Part shown: positions 8,943-16,793 of the stretch, in pieces
Layout of the letters: the number at the start of each line of letters is the position of its first letter
Numbering within the stretch: the stretch's first letter is position 1
Assembly: GCA_018432235.1 (NCBI GenBank)
Contig: JAHDLO010000026.1
Span: 124,001-188,000 of the forward strand
DNA: 64,000 nucleotides
Origin: Clostridiaceae bacterium
GTDB taxonomy: Bacteria > Bacillota > Clostridia > Peptostreptococcales > Natronincolaceae
Direction: 5' to 3'
Position numbers and translations under genes: made by a program
The notes under the pieces: generated by a model
Databases searched by the model: none
What the model saw: only the letters and a program-made list of their open reading frames with translations
What the model was told of the DNA's origin: nothing

Positions 8943-9299
8943 ATGGCGGATAAGGATAGCAGGAATATTAAACTCCACAAGGCGCTTTTGAATGCCATTG
9001 GAAGTATTAGCGTTGGTTCAGTAGAGCTATTGATTCAGAATAGTAAAATCGTACAGTTAAATATCTGCAGATGGTATACAGGGGAAACTGCCTTATTAAC
9101 TGCAGATGTTGATACCCTTCTGGGAGAGGAGGCAAAAAAGCCATATAGTCAACCGGAGGAGCAGGAAAAGGAAGCCCAAAGGTTCATTGTAAGCCTTATT
9201 AAAAGGGCGGAGACTATAGAACATGGCTCTATTACCTTAAGGCTGGGGGATAGCAGGGTTACTGCTACAGAGATAAATGAAAAGATACGTTTAATCTAA
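8943..9299 (+). CDS. Protein with two DUF2292 (YezD-like) units
   Basis: A 118-residue soluble protein. Residues about 11-43 (KALLNAIGSISVGSVELLIQ, then KIVQL) and about 78-118 (IVSLIKRAETIEHGSITLRL, then a TEINEKIRLI end) each match the pattern of the small YezD/DUF2292 family, normally a single unit of about 60 residues. The two halves are joined by an acidic/Gln-rich linker. YezD-like genes often sit beside sulfur assimilation or sulfonate transport genes, which fits here; their biochemical role is unknown to me. ATG 8943 has GAGGGGGG before it. Likely co-transcribed with the DUF1847 gene 20 bases on. Confidence 0.75.
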   Translation: MADKDSRNIKLHKALLNAIGSISVGSVELLIQNSKIVQLNICRWYTGETALLTADVDTLLGEEAKKPYSQPEEQEKEAQRFIVSLIKRAETIEHGSITLRLGDSRVTATEINEKIRLI

Positions 9300-9319
9300 T
9301 AATTATAGGGGGAGATAAA

Positions 9320-9970
9320 ATGATGCAGCAAACTAGTGAGCTAACCTGTACTGATTGCAGTGTTCTTAATTGCTATAAAAGGGAAAAGACCTTTCCTCAA
9401 TTTTGCCTGACAACAAAGCTATCGCAGGAGGAGATCGATGAGGTGGCTTTAATTTATAAGGAAAATTCTGAGGCATCAAGACTGGCGTTGGCGGCAGCAG
9501 AAATTGAGGGGCGGTATTATGGCAGGCTGACAAGGGTAGAGGAGATTATACATTATGCCAAGGCCATAGGGGCACAGCGGATAGGTATTGCCACCTGTAT
9601 TGGATTGATGGAGGAGGCCAAGATATTTGTAAAAATATTAAAAATAAAGGGCCTGGAGCCCTATGGCGTTATTTGTAAAATAGGCGCCAGTGACAAGGGG
9701 GATATCGGAATATCGGAGGAGCTTAAGCTTCAGAAGGGATGTCATGAGTCCATGTGCAATCCGATTCTTCAGGCAAAGCTTTTAAATAATTATAAAACGG
9801 ATTTTAACATTATCGTGGGATTATGTGTCGGCCATGATTCCCTATTTATAAAGCATTCTGATGCTCCCGTAACCACCTTAATAGCGAAGGATAGAGTGCT
9901 TGGGCATAATCCTGCAGCAGCCTTGTATACCAGTAGCTTTTACTATAAAAGGCTTTTGCAGGAGGAATAG
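9320..9970 (+). CDS. DUF1847 protein (putative metal-binding)
   Basis: A 216-residue soluble protein beginning with a cysteine cluster (CTDCSVLNCYKREKTFPQFC, about residues 10-29), which would suit a metal or Fe-S site, and further conserved cysteines in KGCHESMCNP and LCVGHD. This is the DUF1847 pattern as I remember it; function unknown. A second ATG follows the first directly. It forms a unit with the DUF2292 protein and stands between the divergent halves of the ABC importer, which suggests a role in handling a sulfur compound or metal; that is inference. Confidence 0.8.
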   Translation: MMQQTSELTCTDCSVLNCYKREKTFPQFCLTTKLSQEEIDEVALIYKENSEASRLALAAAEIEGRYYGRLTRVEEIIHYAKAIGAQRIGIATCIGLMEEAKIFVKILKIKGLEPYGVICKIGASDKGDIGISEELKLQKGCHESMCNPILQAKLLNNYKTDFNIIVGLCVGHDSLFIKHSDAPVTTLIAKDRVLGHNPAAALYTSSFYYKRLLQEE

Positions 9971-10004
9971 CTCTAAATAAACAAAAACTTATGCAAAAAT
10001 ACTA

Positions 10005-10058
10005 TTGACTAAAGCCTTAATTTGAAGTAAAATATACTAAATCGATAGGAATTATATG
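10005..10058 (+). promoter_or_regulatory. Promoter of the binding-protein gene with motif copy 3
   Basis: TTGACT (10005-10010), 17-base spacer, TAAAAT (10028-10033). The motif ATACTAAATCGATAGGAATT (10034-10053) starts directly after the -10, where a bound repressor would block transcription start. Confidence 0.65.
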
Positions 10059-10087
10059 ATATAGATGGCAGTTGACTAGTAAACTAG

Positions 10088-10127
10088 AGACTGTGGAGGG
10101 CTTGAAAAAGACTCCACGGTCTTTTTG
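10088..10127 (+). terminator. Terminator in the leader of the binding-protein gene
   Basis: AGACTGTGGAG (10088-10098) pairs with CTCCACGGTCT (10112-10122), followed by TTTTT. It lies between the promoter and the start codon at 10184, so it may act as an attenuator. The leader before it is only about 50 bases and I see no known riboswitch in it. Confidence 0.7.
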
Positions 10128-10183
10128 CTATCTTATCGCAATTATTGAACCGAGTAAAAAACATTTTTATGGGAGGTATGGCA

Positions 10184-11203
10184 ATGAAAAAGGGGTTTGT
10201 AAGGGGCGTATTATTGATACTGGTCCTTGTAATGCTTTTAACAGGCTGTAGCAGTAATAGTACACCTCAGTCAAAGGGAGACGTAGATGTTGCGGCACAG
10301 CTGAGAAAGGTAAAGATTGGGTATAGCGGCTCCACCTGCGAGGCAGCAACCTACATAGCCTTTGAGAAGGGATTCTTTCTTGATGAAGGCTTAGAGGCAG
10401 AGCTGGTAAAGGGGGATTTTGGATTTTTAAAGGATAGCTTGGCAACGAAGAAGATTGATGCAGTAAATGGTTTATCCTTAGCATGGGTGAAGCCTTTAGA
10501 GCAGGGGCTCAATGCGCAGGTCACCTTAGGCGTTCATAAGGGCTGTCTGTATGCTCTGGTGAAGGCTGATTCTGGCATTAATGCCACAACGGACCTAAAG
10601 GGCAAGATTATTGGGGTGCCGGCAATAGGTGGTTCACAAATGATGCTTCTGGCAAGAGATCTGGCCACCAATGGCATAGATATAGAGAAGGATGTCGAGT
10701 GGAGGGCTTATCCAGCAGCAGAGCTGGAGCTGATCCTTGAAAAGGGAGAGGTAGATGCTATAGCCGTTGGAGAACCCTTTGGTACTACCCTAGGAAGTCA
10801 AAAGGACAGATTTAAGGTCCTGCTGAATCAAACGCTTGATCAGCCATATGCTGAGGAATACTGCTGTATATGGCTGGTTAACGGAGATATCGTGTCAAAG
10901 GAGCCGGAGGTTGGAGCGGCAATAACTAGAGCCATTTCAAAGGCAGCTCACTATGTTGACGAAAACCCTAACGAGGCAGGAACAATAATTGTCGAAAAAG
11001 GCTATGTGGGAGGTACAGCAGAGCTTAATGCTACTATTCTTAGCAACCTACCCTTCCCCACCTCTGTAGCGGGCGGTTATGAGGCGATTAAGAAATCCTT
11101 TGAGGCAGGCAGAGATATCAATATCATCGATAAGGACCTCGACCCACGGGAGCTGGCGGATCAATGCTTTACTCACCTACCAGGTGTTGAAGACGAAAAT
11201 TAG
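10184..11203 (+). CDS. ABC transporter substrate-binding lipoprotein, SsuA/NMT1-like
   Basis: A 339-residue secreted lipoprotein: basic N-terminus, hydrophobic stretch and lipobox LLTGC (Cys about 22), then an NMT1/SsuA-like binding fold with KIGYSGSTCEAATYIAFEKGFF at the start of the mature domain (shown in part) and VDAIAVGEPFG near 190. ATG 10184 has GGGAGG upstream; an in-frame ATG at 10145 would add 13 residues and spoil the signal peptide. It is probably the binding protein for the permease/ATPase pair on the opposite strand, since no other binding protein is present. Confidence 0.88.
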   Translation: MKKGFVRGVLLILVLVMLLTGCSSNSTPQSKGDVDVAAQLRKVKIGYSGSTCEAATYIAFEKGFFLDEGLEAELVKGDFGFLKDSLATKKIDAVNGLSLAWVKPLEQGLNAQVTLGVHKGCLYALVKADSGINATTDLKGKIIGVPAIGGSQMMLLARDLATNGIDIEKDVEWRAYPAAELELILEKGEVDAIAVGEPFGTTLGSQKDRFKVLLNQTLDQPYAEEYCCIWLVNGDIVSKEPEVGAAITRAISKAAHYVDENPNEAGTIIVEKGYVGGTAELNATILSNLPFPTSVAGGYEAIKKSFEAGRDINIIDKDLDPRELADQCFTHLPGVEDEN

Positions 11204-11308
11204 ATCTCCCATAAAATAGGGATGAGATACAGCAAATTAATAAGAATAAAGCGTCAGGTAACCTAACTCAGATTGGTGACAAAGCACATTAAATATTTTA
11301 GTCGTTAT

Positions 11309-11364
11309 GAAGTATAATGAGGACCTTCAGTTTCTTACAAAGCAGAAACCCTTCACTATACTTC
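11309..11364 (+). other. Long hairpin in the leader of the hydrogenase operon
   Basis: GAAGTATA (11309-11316) pairs with TATACTTC (11357-11364); TGA/TCA extends it and GTTTCT (11330-11335) pairs with AGAAAC (11344-11349) in the centre. It lies between the upstream lipoprotein gene and a strong terminator, so it is either a small RNA or a regulatory leader of hndA. The rest of 11204-11510 shows no gene. Confidence 0.55.
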
Positions 11365-11382
11365 GGAGGATATAAAAGAAAG

Positions 11383-11415
11383 ATGTTTGTCTACAGTTTA
11401 AGTCAGGAAACCTGA
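11383..11415 (+). CDS. Possible 10-residue leader peptide
   Basis: GGAGG (about 13 bases upstream, a long spacing) precedes ATG 11383 and a frame MFVYSLSQET ending in TGA inside the 3' arm of the terminator at 11400. A ribosome on this frame would overlap the terminator, as in attenuation. Weak evidence, since any short frame could do this by chance. Confidence 0.25.
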   Translation: MFVYSLSQET

Positions 11416-11430
11416 CTTTTGTTTTTTTTT
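11400..11430 (+). terminator. Strong terminator/attenuator upstream of hndA
   Basis: AAGTCAGG (11400-11407) pairs with CCTGACTT (11411-11418), with a three-base loop and a long T-run. It is about 80 bases before hndA and well past the lipoprotein gene, so it may terminate the upstream RNA or attenuate the hydrogenase operon. Confidence 0.8.
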
Positions 11431-11510
11431 GCATAATTCCTTCGCTTTAATAGAAAAATATTCTACAGATGGAAAATACAGAAGCAATCAAGTAGGAGGC
11501 TGAAGCATAA

Positions 11511-12014
11511 ATGCAACACACAAAGCTGCAGAAAAAAAATGATCGTCAGCAGGTTCTCGCCGGCGAAAAGTATGAAGCCCTTCAACAATTTATAGATCAG
11601 CTGGAGGAAAAGGAGGGGGCATTAATCCATGTGCTCCATAAGGGTCAGGAGATATTTGGTTATCTACCCAGAGATGTCCAGCTTTATATCGCCAGGGCCT
11701 TGGGGCTATCTGGAGCAAAGGTTTATGGCGTAGTTAGCTTTTATAACTACTTTACCGACAAGCCAAGGGGAGAAAAGCTGATTAATATTTGCACTGGCAC
11801 TGCCTGCTTTGTCAAGGGGGCGAATCTACTGATGGAGGAGCTGGAGGAAAAGCTGAAGATTAAGGCTGGCGGCACCACTGAGGATGGTAAATATACCTTA
11901 AATGCCGTTAGGTGTGTCGGTGCCTGTGGTTTGGCACCGGTGGTTATGGTGGATGATAAGGTATATGGCAGGGTGAAGCCAGGGGAGCTGGAAGAAATAC
12001 TAAATCAACATTAG
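11511..12014 (+). CDS. hndA: NAD(P)-type [FeFe]-hydrogenase subunit HndA (NuoE-like)
   Basis: Thioredoxin-fold [2Fe-2S] subunit, 167 residues. The four cluster cysteines lie in CTGTAC and in CVGACGLAP near the C-terminus. It passes electrons between the flavin subunit and the hydrogenase subunit. First gene of an order (NuoE-like, 2Fe-2S protein, NuoF-like, hydrogenase) identical to hndABCD of Desulfovibrio and to many clostridial electron-bifurcating hydrogenases. A ribosome site AGGAGG lies 11-12 bases before ATG 11511. The maturation genes hydEFG are not in the window. Confidence 0.93.
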   Translation: MQHTKLQKKNDRQQVLAGEKYEALQQFIDQLEEKEGALIHVLHKGQEIFGYLPRDVQLYIARALGLSGAKVYGVVSFYNYFTDKPRGEKLINICTGTACFVKGANLLMEELEEKLKIKAGGTTEDGKYTLNAVRCVGACGLAPVVMVDDKVYGRVKPGELEEILNQH

Positions 12015-12028
12015 TGGGAGGTATAATC

Positions 12029-12409
12029 ATGAAATCCTTAGAGGAATTAAAAAAAATACGTGAAAGGGCCTTAAAGAATGTTGATATCAGACGTTCAGAG
12101 GATGGGTCAGGCATAAAGCTTTTAATCGGTATGGGTACCTGCGGTATTGCGGCAGGCGCAAGAGAAACACTAAATGCCATAATGGAGGAGCTTCAAGTAC
12201 AGGATGTTCACGATGTATTCATTGTCCAGACGGGATGTATGGGACATTGCCATGCAGAGCCTATGGTGCAAATTGATGCGCCTGGAGAGGCCCCGATTAT
12301 TTATGGGCACGTCACTCCTGATGTGGGGAGGCAAATCATCATTAAGCATATTTTAGAGGGTGAGCTGCTGGAGGATCATTTATTTACCAAAACCCATCAC
12401 AGAATATAA
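12029..12409 (+). CDS. hndB: [2Fe-2S] ferredoxin-like hydrogenase subunit HndB
   Basis: A 126-residue thioredoxin-like [2Fe-2S] protein with cysteines in GMGTCGIAAGA and QTGCMGHCHAEP. Its size and position match HndB of the four-subunit hydrogenase. GTG 12014 is in frame, but ATG 12029 has GGGAGG nine bases upstream. It shares its fold with the N-terminal part of the next subunit. Translation is tightly linked to hndA and hndC. Confidence 0.9.
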   Translation: MKSLEELKKIRERALKNVDIRRSEDGSGIKLLIGMGTCGIAAGARETLNAIMEELQVQDVHDVFIVQTGCMGHCHAEPMVQIDAPGEAPIIYGHVTPDVGRQIIIKHILEGELLEDHLFTKTHHRI

Positions 12410-12427
12410 GCCTTGGAGGGAAGAAGC

Positions 12428-14221
12428 GTGAAGAAATATCGATTGCATTTAATGATATGCGGCGGAACTGGCTGTCAGTCTCAGGATAGCAATGAAATCA
12501 TACAGGCCTTAAGATCAGAGCTGCAGAAAAAAGGGTATGAGGACGAGGTGCAGGTGGTAAAAACCGGTTGCTTTGGTTTTTGCGAAAAGGGACCGATTAT
12601 TAAGGTGCATCCAGATAATGTTTTTTATATAGAGGTGAAGCCTCAGGATGCTGAAAGAATTGTGGCAGAGCATGTGATCAAGGGGCGAATCGTGAAGGAG
12701 CTGCTATATGAGGAGCCCACCTACCATGAAAAGGTTGAGCATCAAGGAGATATGTCCTTCTATAAGAAGCAGCTGCGAATTGCCCTAAGGAATTGTGGGC
12801 TAATCAACCCCGAAAATATAGAGGAATATATTGCTGTTGATGGTTATTTAGCCTTAGGGAAGGTGCTAACTGAAATGAAGCCTAAGGAAGTCATAGAGCT
12901 GATGAAGGAAAGTGGTTTGAGGGGTAGAGGTGGTGGTGGCTTCCCCACCGGAAGAAAGTGGGAGCTGACGGCTCAGAACGAAAGTAAATTGAAGTTTATT
13001 ATATGTAATGCCGATGAAGGAGACCCCGGCGCATTTATGGACAGAAGCATATTGGAGGGGGACCCCCATTCTGTGTTGGAGGCTATGGCCATTGCCGGTT
13101 ATGCCATAGGGGCAGAAAAGGGCTATATTTATATTAGGGCAGAATATCCTTTGGCAATACATCGTTTAAATATTGCAATTGAACAGGCGAGAAAATACGG
13201 ACTACTGGGCAAGAACCTCTTTGACAGCGGCTTTAACTTTGATATAGAGCTGAAATATGGGGCTGGGGCCTTTGTATGTGGAGAGGAAACTGCACTGATA
13301 AACTCAGTTGAGGGGGGCAGGGGAGAGCCAAATGCAAAGCCACCCTTCCCGGCAGAAATCGGGCTATGGAATGAACCCACCTGTGTTAACAATGTCGAGA
13401 CCTTTGCCAATATCCCCCCTATAATACTGAAGGGTTCAGAATGGTTTGGTAAAATAGGCACTGAAAACAGCAAGGGGACAAAGGTATTTGCACTGGCGGG
13501 CAAGGTCAATAATGTTGGCTTGGTGGAGGTACCAATGGGAGTCAGCCTTAAGGACATCATATATGAAATCGGCGGTGGCATAAGAAACGATAAGAAGCTG
13601 AAGGCAGTACAAACAGGAGGGCCCTCCGGCGGCTGTATACCAGCGGATAAGCTGGACATCCCTATAGACTATGACAGCTTAAAATCCATAGGCTCCATGA
13701 TGGGGTCCGGCGGTATGATTGTTATGGACGAGGATGACTGTATGGTGAATATATCTAAGTTTTATCTGGAATTTACCGAAGAGGAGTCCTGCGGGAAATG
13801 TACACCCTGTAGAATAGGAAATAAACGGCTACATGAGATATTAGAGCGTATCACAATGGGTGAAGGTACCATTGAGGATTTAGATCGGCTGGTGGTGCTG
13901 GGGGAAATGATTAAGGACAGCTCCCTCTGTGGTTTGGGCCAAACCTCTCCTAATCCTGTATTGAGTACCCTTGAATATTTTCACGAGGAATATAATCAGC
14001 ATGTGGTCCACAAGCATTGTCCTTCCGGGGTGTGCAAGGCTCTGAAAAAATACCAAATTAGTGAGGAAAAATGTGTGGGCTGTACTGCCTGTGCAAAGGT
14101 CTGTCCCGTTGATTGCATCAGCGGAGAGCCTAAAAAGCGACATGTCATAGATCCTAAGATATGCATTAAATGTGGGGCCTGCTTTGAGGCTTGTAGATTT
14201 AATGCAGTAGTCAGACCATAA
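12428..14221 (+). CDS. hndC: NuoF-like FMN/NADH-binding hydrogenase subunit HndC
   Basis: A 597-residue flavoprotein. Domains in order: N-terminal thioredoxin-like [2Fe-2S] unit (CGGTGCQ, KTGCFGFCEKGP), the NuoF core with GRGGGGFPTGRKW (NADH/FMN loop) and NADEGDPGAFMDR, an SLBB region, the [4Fe-4S] motif ESCGKCTPCRIG, and a C-terminal two-cluster ferredoxin (CVGCTACAKVCPV, CIKCGACFEACRF). It oxidises or reduces NAD(P) and splits electrons in bifurcating homologues. The start is GTG 12428 behind GGAGGG; a TTG at 12413 is in frame but lies in that ribosome site. Confidence 0.94.
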   Translation: MKKYRLHLMICGGTGCQSQDSNEIIQALRSELQKKGYEDEVQVVKTGCFGFCEKGPIIKVHPDNVFYIEVKPQDAERIVAEHVIKGRIVKELLYEEPTYHEKVEHQGDMSFYKKQLRIALRNCGLINPENIEEYIAVDGYLALGKVLTEMKPKEVIELMKESGLRGRGGGGFPTGRKWELTAQNESKLKFIICNADEGDPGAFMDRSILEGDPHSVLEAMAIAGYAIGAEKGYIYIRAEYPLAIHRLNIAIEQARKYGLLGKNLFDSGFNFDIELKYGAGAFVCGEETALINSVEGGRGEPNAKPPFPAEIGLWNEPTCVNNVETFANIPPIILKGSEWFGKIGTENSKGTKVFALAGKVNNVGLVEVPMGVSLKDIIYEIGGGIRNDKKLKAVQTGGPSGGCIPADKLDIPIDYDSLKSIGSMMGSGGMIVMDEDDCMVNISKFYLEFTEEESCGKCTPCRIGNKRLHEILERITMGEGTIEDLDRLVVLGEMIKDSSLCGLGQTSPNPVLSTLEYFHEEYNQHVVHKHCPSGVCKALKKYQISEEKCVGCTACAKVCPVDCISGEPKKRHVIDPKICIKCGACFEACRFNAVVRP

Positions 14222-14235
14222 GGCGGTGAAGAAAA

Positions 14236-15978
14236 ATGGAAAAGGTAAAAATAACGATTAACAACAAAACTCTAGAGGTGCCAAGGGAATATACCATCTT
14301 AAATGCAGCCATAGAGGCAGGTATAAGGATTCCAACCCTATGCCATTTGGATTTGCACGATTTAAAGATGGTAAACAGAACGGCCTCCTGCAGGGTTTGT
14401 ATGGTGGAGGTTAAAAACAGGCCCAACCTAGCACCTGCTTGCGCAACACCTGTCAATGAAGGCATGGAGATCAGCACTGATAGTTTAAGGGCAATAAAGG
14501 CTAGGCGTATGGCAGTGGAGCTGTTATTATCCAATCATCCCACCGACTGTCTAATCTGCCCCAGAAACCTAAGGTGTGAGCTTCAGTCATTGGCACAGGA
14601 GCTTAATGTCAGGGAAATACATTATAGTGGAGTAAAAAGCGATTATCATCTGGATACCTCCAGTCAAGCGGTGGTAAAAAATCAAAATAAATGCATATTA
14701 TGCCGTCGATGTGAAACGGCGTGCAATGAAATACAGACCTGTGGCATACTTTCAGCTCTTGGCAGAGGCTTCCATACGGTTGTGGGTCCGGCCTTTAATC
14801 TGCCGATGGTGGAAACCTCCTGCACCTATTGCGGTGCCTGCGTGGCGGTTTGTCCTACAGCCGCTTTAACAGAGGTGAATCATGTGCCAAAGGTATGGGA
14901 GGCCTTACATAATCCGAAAAAGTATGTTGTGGTGCAAACAGCGCCAGCCATTCGGGTAGCCCTTGGAGAGCTCTTTGGCATGGAGCCGGGGACTATAGTG
15001 ACGGGAAAGCTGGCGGCTGCTTTAAGACGACTGGGCTTTGATCAGGTCTTTGATACGGATTTTGGCGCAGATGTTACCATTATGGAGGAGGCCAAGGAGC
15101 TGATTCACCGTCTGGAGCATGGCGGAAAGCTGCCGATGCTGACCAGCTGCTGTCCTGCCTGGGTCAGCTTTATCGAGCATCAATTCCCTGACTTGATCGA
15201 TATTCCCTCCACCTGTAAATCACCTCATATTATGTTTGGCACAATTGTTAAGACCTATTTCGCAGAGAAAAACGATATTGACCCTAATAATATCACCGTT
15301 GTGTCAGTTATGCCCTGCGTAGCTAAGAAGGCAGAGGCCGCAAGAACGGAATTGGCACTGGACGATCACAATAATGTTGATATTGTCATCACCACCCGCG
15401 AGCTGGGGGATATGCTTAAGGAGGCCGGAATCGATTTCGACAAGCTGCCGGAGGAGGATTTCGACCATCCGCTGGGAGAAACCACAGGAGCGTCTGTGAT
15501 ATTTGGCACCACTGGAGGGGTAATTGAGGCTGCTGTCAGAACAGTATATGCATGGCTGGAGAAAAAGGATTTGGATAGAATTGACTTTAAGGAGCTTAGA
15601 GGTATAGAAGGGCTTAGGGAGGCAACAATTCCTATCAATGGTCAGGATATAAAAATTGGCATTGCCCACGGACTTGGTAATGCAAGGCATCTGCTGGAGG
15701 AAATAAGAAGCGGGAAAAAGGATTATCATGCCATAGAGATTATGGCCTGCCCCGGCGGCTGCATTGGCGGCGGCGGTCAGCCCTATCATTTTGGCAACGA
15801 TGAGATCGTTAAGAAAAGGCAGCAGGCGATATACCGTGAGGACTTGAGCAAAAAGATACGACGTTCCCATGAAAATAAAGAGGTATTAGAGATGTATAAG
15901 GAATTCATGGGGGAACCCTATGGCGAAAAGGCTCATGAGCTGCTGCATACCTATTTTGAGCCAAAGGAAAGAATATAG
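14236..15978 (+). CDS. hndD: [FeFe]-hydrogenase catalytic subunit HndD
   Basis: A 580-residue group A hydrogenase that interconverts protons and H2. N-terminal [2Fe-2S] domain (CHLDL through CRVCMVEV), His-Cys cluster (HPTDCLICPRNLRC), two-[4Fe-4S] ferredoxin (CILCRRCETAC; CTYCGACVAVCP), then the three H-cluster motifs TSCCPAW (about 302), MPCVAKK (about 357) and ACPGGCIGGGGQP (about 504), all intact. A small-subunit-like tail follows. Together with HndABC this predicts an NAD(P)-coupled, probably ferredoxin-bifurcating enzyme. A terminator follows directly. Confidence 0.96.
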   Translation: MEKVKITINNKTLEVPREYTILNAAIEAGIRIPTLCHLDLHDLKMVNRTASCRVCMVEVKNRPNLAPACATPVNEGMEISTDSLRAIKARRMAVELLLSNHPTDCLICPRNLRCELQSLAQELNVREIHYSGVKSDYHLDTSSQAVVKNQNKCILCRRCETACNEIQTCGILSALGRGFHTVVGPAFNLPMVETSCTYCGACVAVCPTAALTEVNHVPKVWEALHNPKKYVVVQTAPAIRVALGELFGMEPGTIVTGKLAAALRRLGFDQVFDTDFGADVTIMEEAKELIHRLEHGGKLPMLTSCCPAWVSFIEHQFPDLIDIPSTCKSPHIMFGTIVKTYFAEKNDIDPNNITVVSVMPCVAKKAEAARTELALDDHNNVDIVITTRELGDMLKEAGIDFDKLPEEDFDHPLGETTGASVIFGTTGGVIEAAVRTVYAWLEKKDLDRIDFKELRGIEGLREATIPINGQDIKIGIAHGLGNARHLLEEIRSGKKDYHAIEIMACPGGCIGGGGQPYHFGNDEIVKKRQQAIYREDLSKKIRRSHENKEVLEMYKEFMGEPYGEKAHELLHTYFEPKERI

Positions 15979-15985
15979 AGCTGGA

Positions 15986-16020
15986 AACGGTTATCCACCT
16001 GATAACCGTTTTCTTTATTT
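15986..16020 (+). terminator. Terminator of the hnd operon
   Basis: AACGGTTATC (15986-15995) pairs with GATAACCGTT (16001-16010), five-base loop, then TTCTTTATTT. Confidence 0.85.
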
Positions 16021-16102
16021 CATCAAATAATACTGGATAAATTACTTTAAATCTGCTAATATTGTATATTAAATACATAAATGATTTTGCGAGGTGTTAT
16101 TG

Positions 16103-16777
16103 GTGGCAGGTGTTAAGGATTACAGTATTTTTGATATTATCGGACCCAATATGATAGGTCCCTCCAGCTCTCATACTGCAGGGGCCTGTAAGCTGGGACG
16201 AGTAGCATATAAGCTGGCTAAGGGGAGTATAAAAAGTGTAGTTTTTCAGCTGCATGGCTCCTTTGCCAAAACCTATAGAGGTCACGGTACTGATAAGGCG
16301 CTACTGGGTGGGATTCTGGGCTTTGAAGCTGATGACGAGAGGATAATTAACTCTTTTGATATAGCACAAGAGCAAGGACTGAAATTTAAATTTGTAGAGG
16401 TAGATTTAGGTGAAGTGCATCCCAATACCGTTAGAATACAGGTTATTGGCGAGGCTGGTAATCTAGAGGTATTGGGCTCCTCAATAGGTGGCGGCAGCAT
16501 TAAGGTAACAGAAATCAATGGGGTTTCTTTGGAGTTCACTGGAGAGCTGCCGACTCTCATCATTTCCCATAATGATGCGCCGGGAGTAATAGCCAGGGTT
16601 TCTGCTGTATTAAGCCAGCGGGACATAAACATCGCCTTTATGAGGGTCTATCGATATAATAAGGGTAAGGATGCCTATATGGTCATAGAGACGGATAATT
16701 TAATACCGCCTGAAATCATAGGCCATATCAAGGAAATTGATAACATTTCTAATGCATATTTAGTAGATACTATATAG
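16103..16777 (+). CDS. sdaAB: L-serine dehydratase, beta subunit
   Basis: Half of the clostridial two-subunit Fe-S enzyme that turns L-serine into pyruvate and ammonia. 224 residues: N-terminal FDIIGPNMIGPSSSHTAGA, the signature of the family, and a C-terminal ACT-like domain (TLIISHNDAPGVIARVSAVL) from about 150. I chose GTG 16103 because GAGGTG ends six bases before it; GTG 16094 lies in the ribosome site itself. The alpha subunit follows after 16 bases. Confidence 0.93.
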   Translation: MAGVKDYSIFDIIGPNMIGPSSSHTAGACKLGRVAYKLAKGSIKSVVFQLHGSFAKTYRGHGTDKALLGGILGFEADDERIINSFDIAQEQGLKFKFVEVDLGEVHPNTVRIQVIGEAGNLEVLGSSIGGGSIKVTEINGVSLEFTGELPTLIISHNDAPGVIARVSAVLSQRDINIAFMRVYRYNKGKDAYMVIETDNLIPPEIIGHIKEIDNISNAYLVDTI

Positions 16778-16793
16778 AAAAGCTGGTGAGACT

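Noticed and set aside
13129..13659. 176-residue minus-strand frame within hndC
   Set aside because: Shadow in a conserved flavoprotein gene; Ser/Pro-rich composition typical of antisense frames.
15304..15870. 188-residue minus-strand frame within hndD
   Set aside because: Shadow of a clearly conserved hydrogenase gene.
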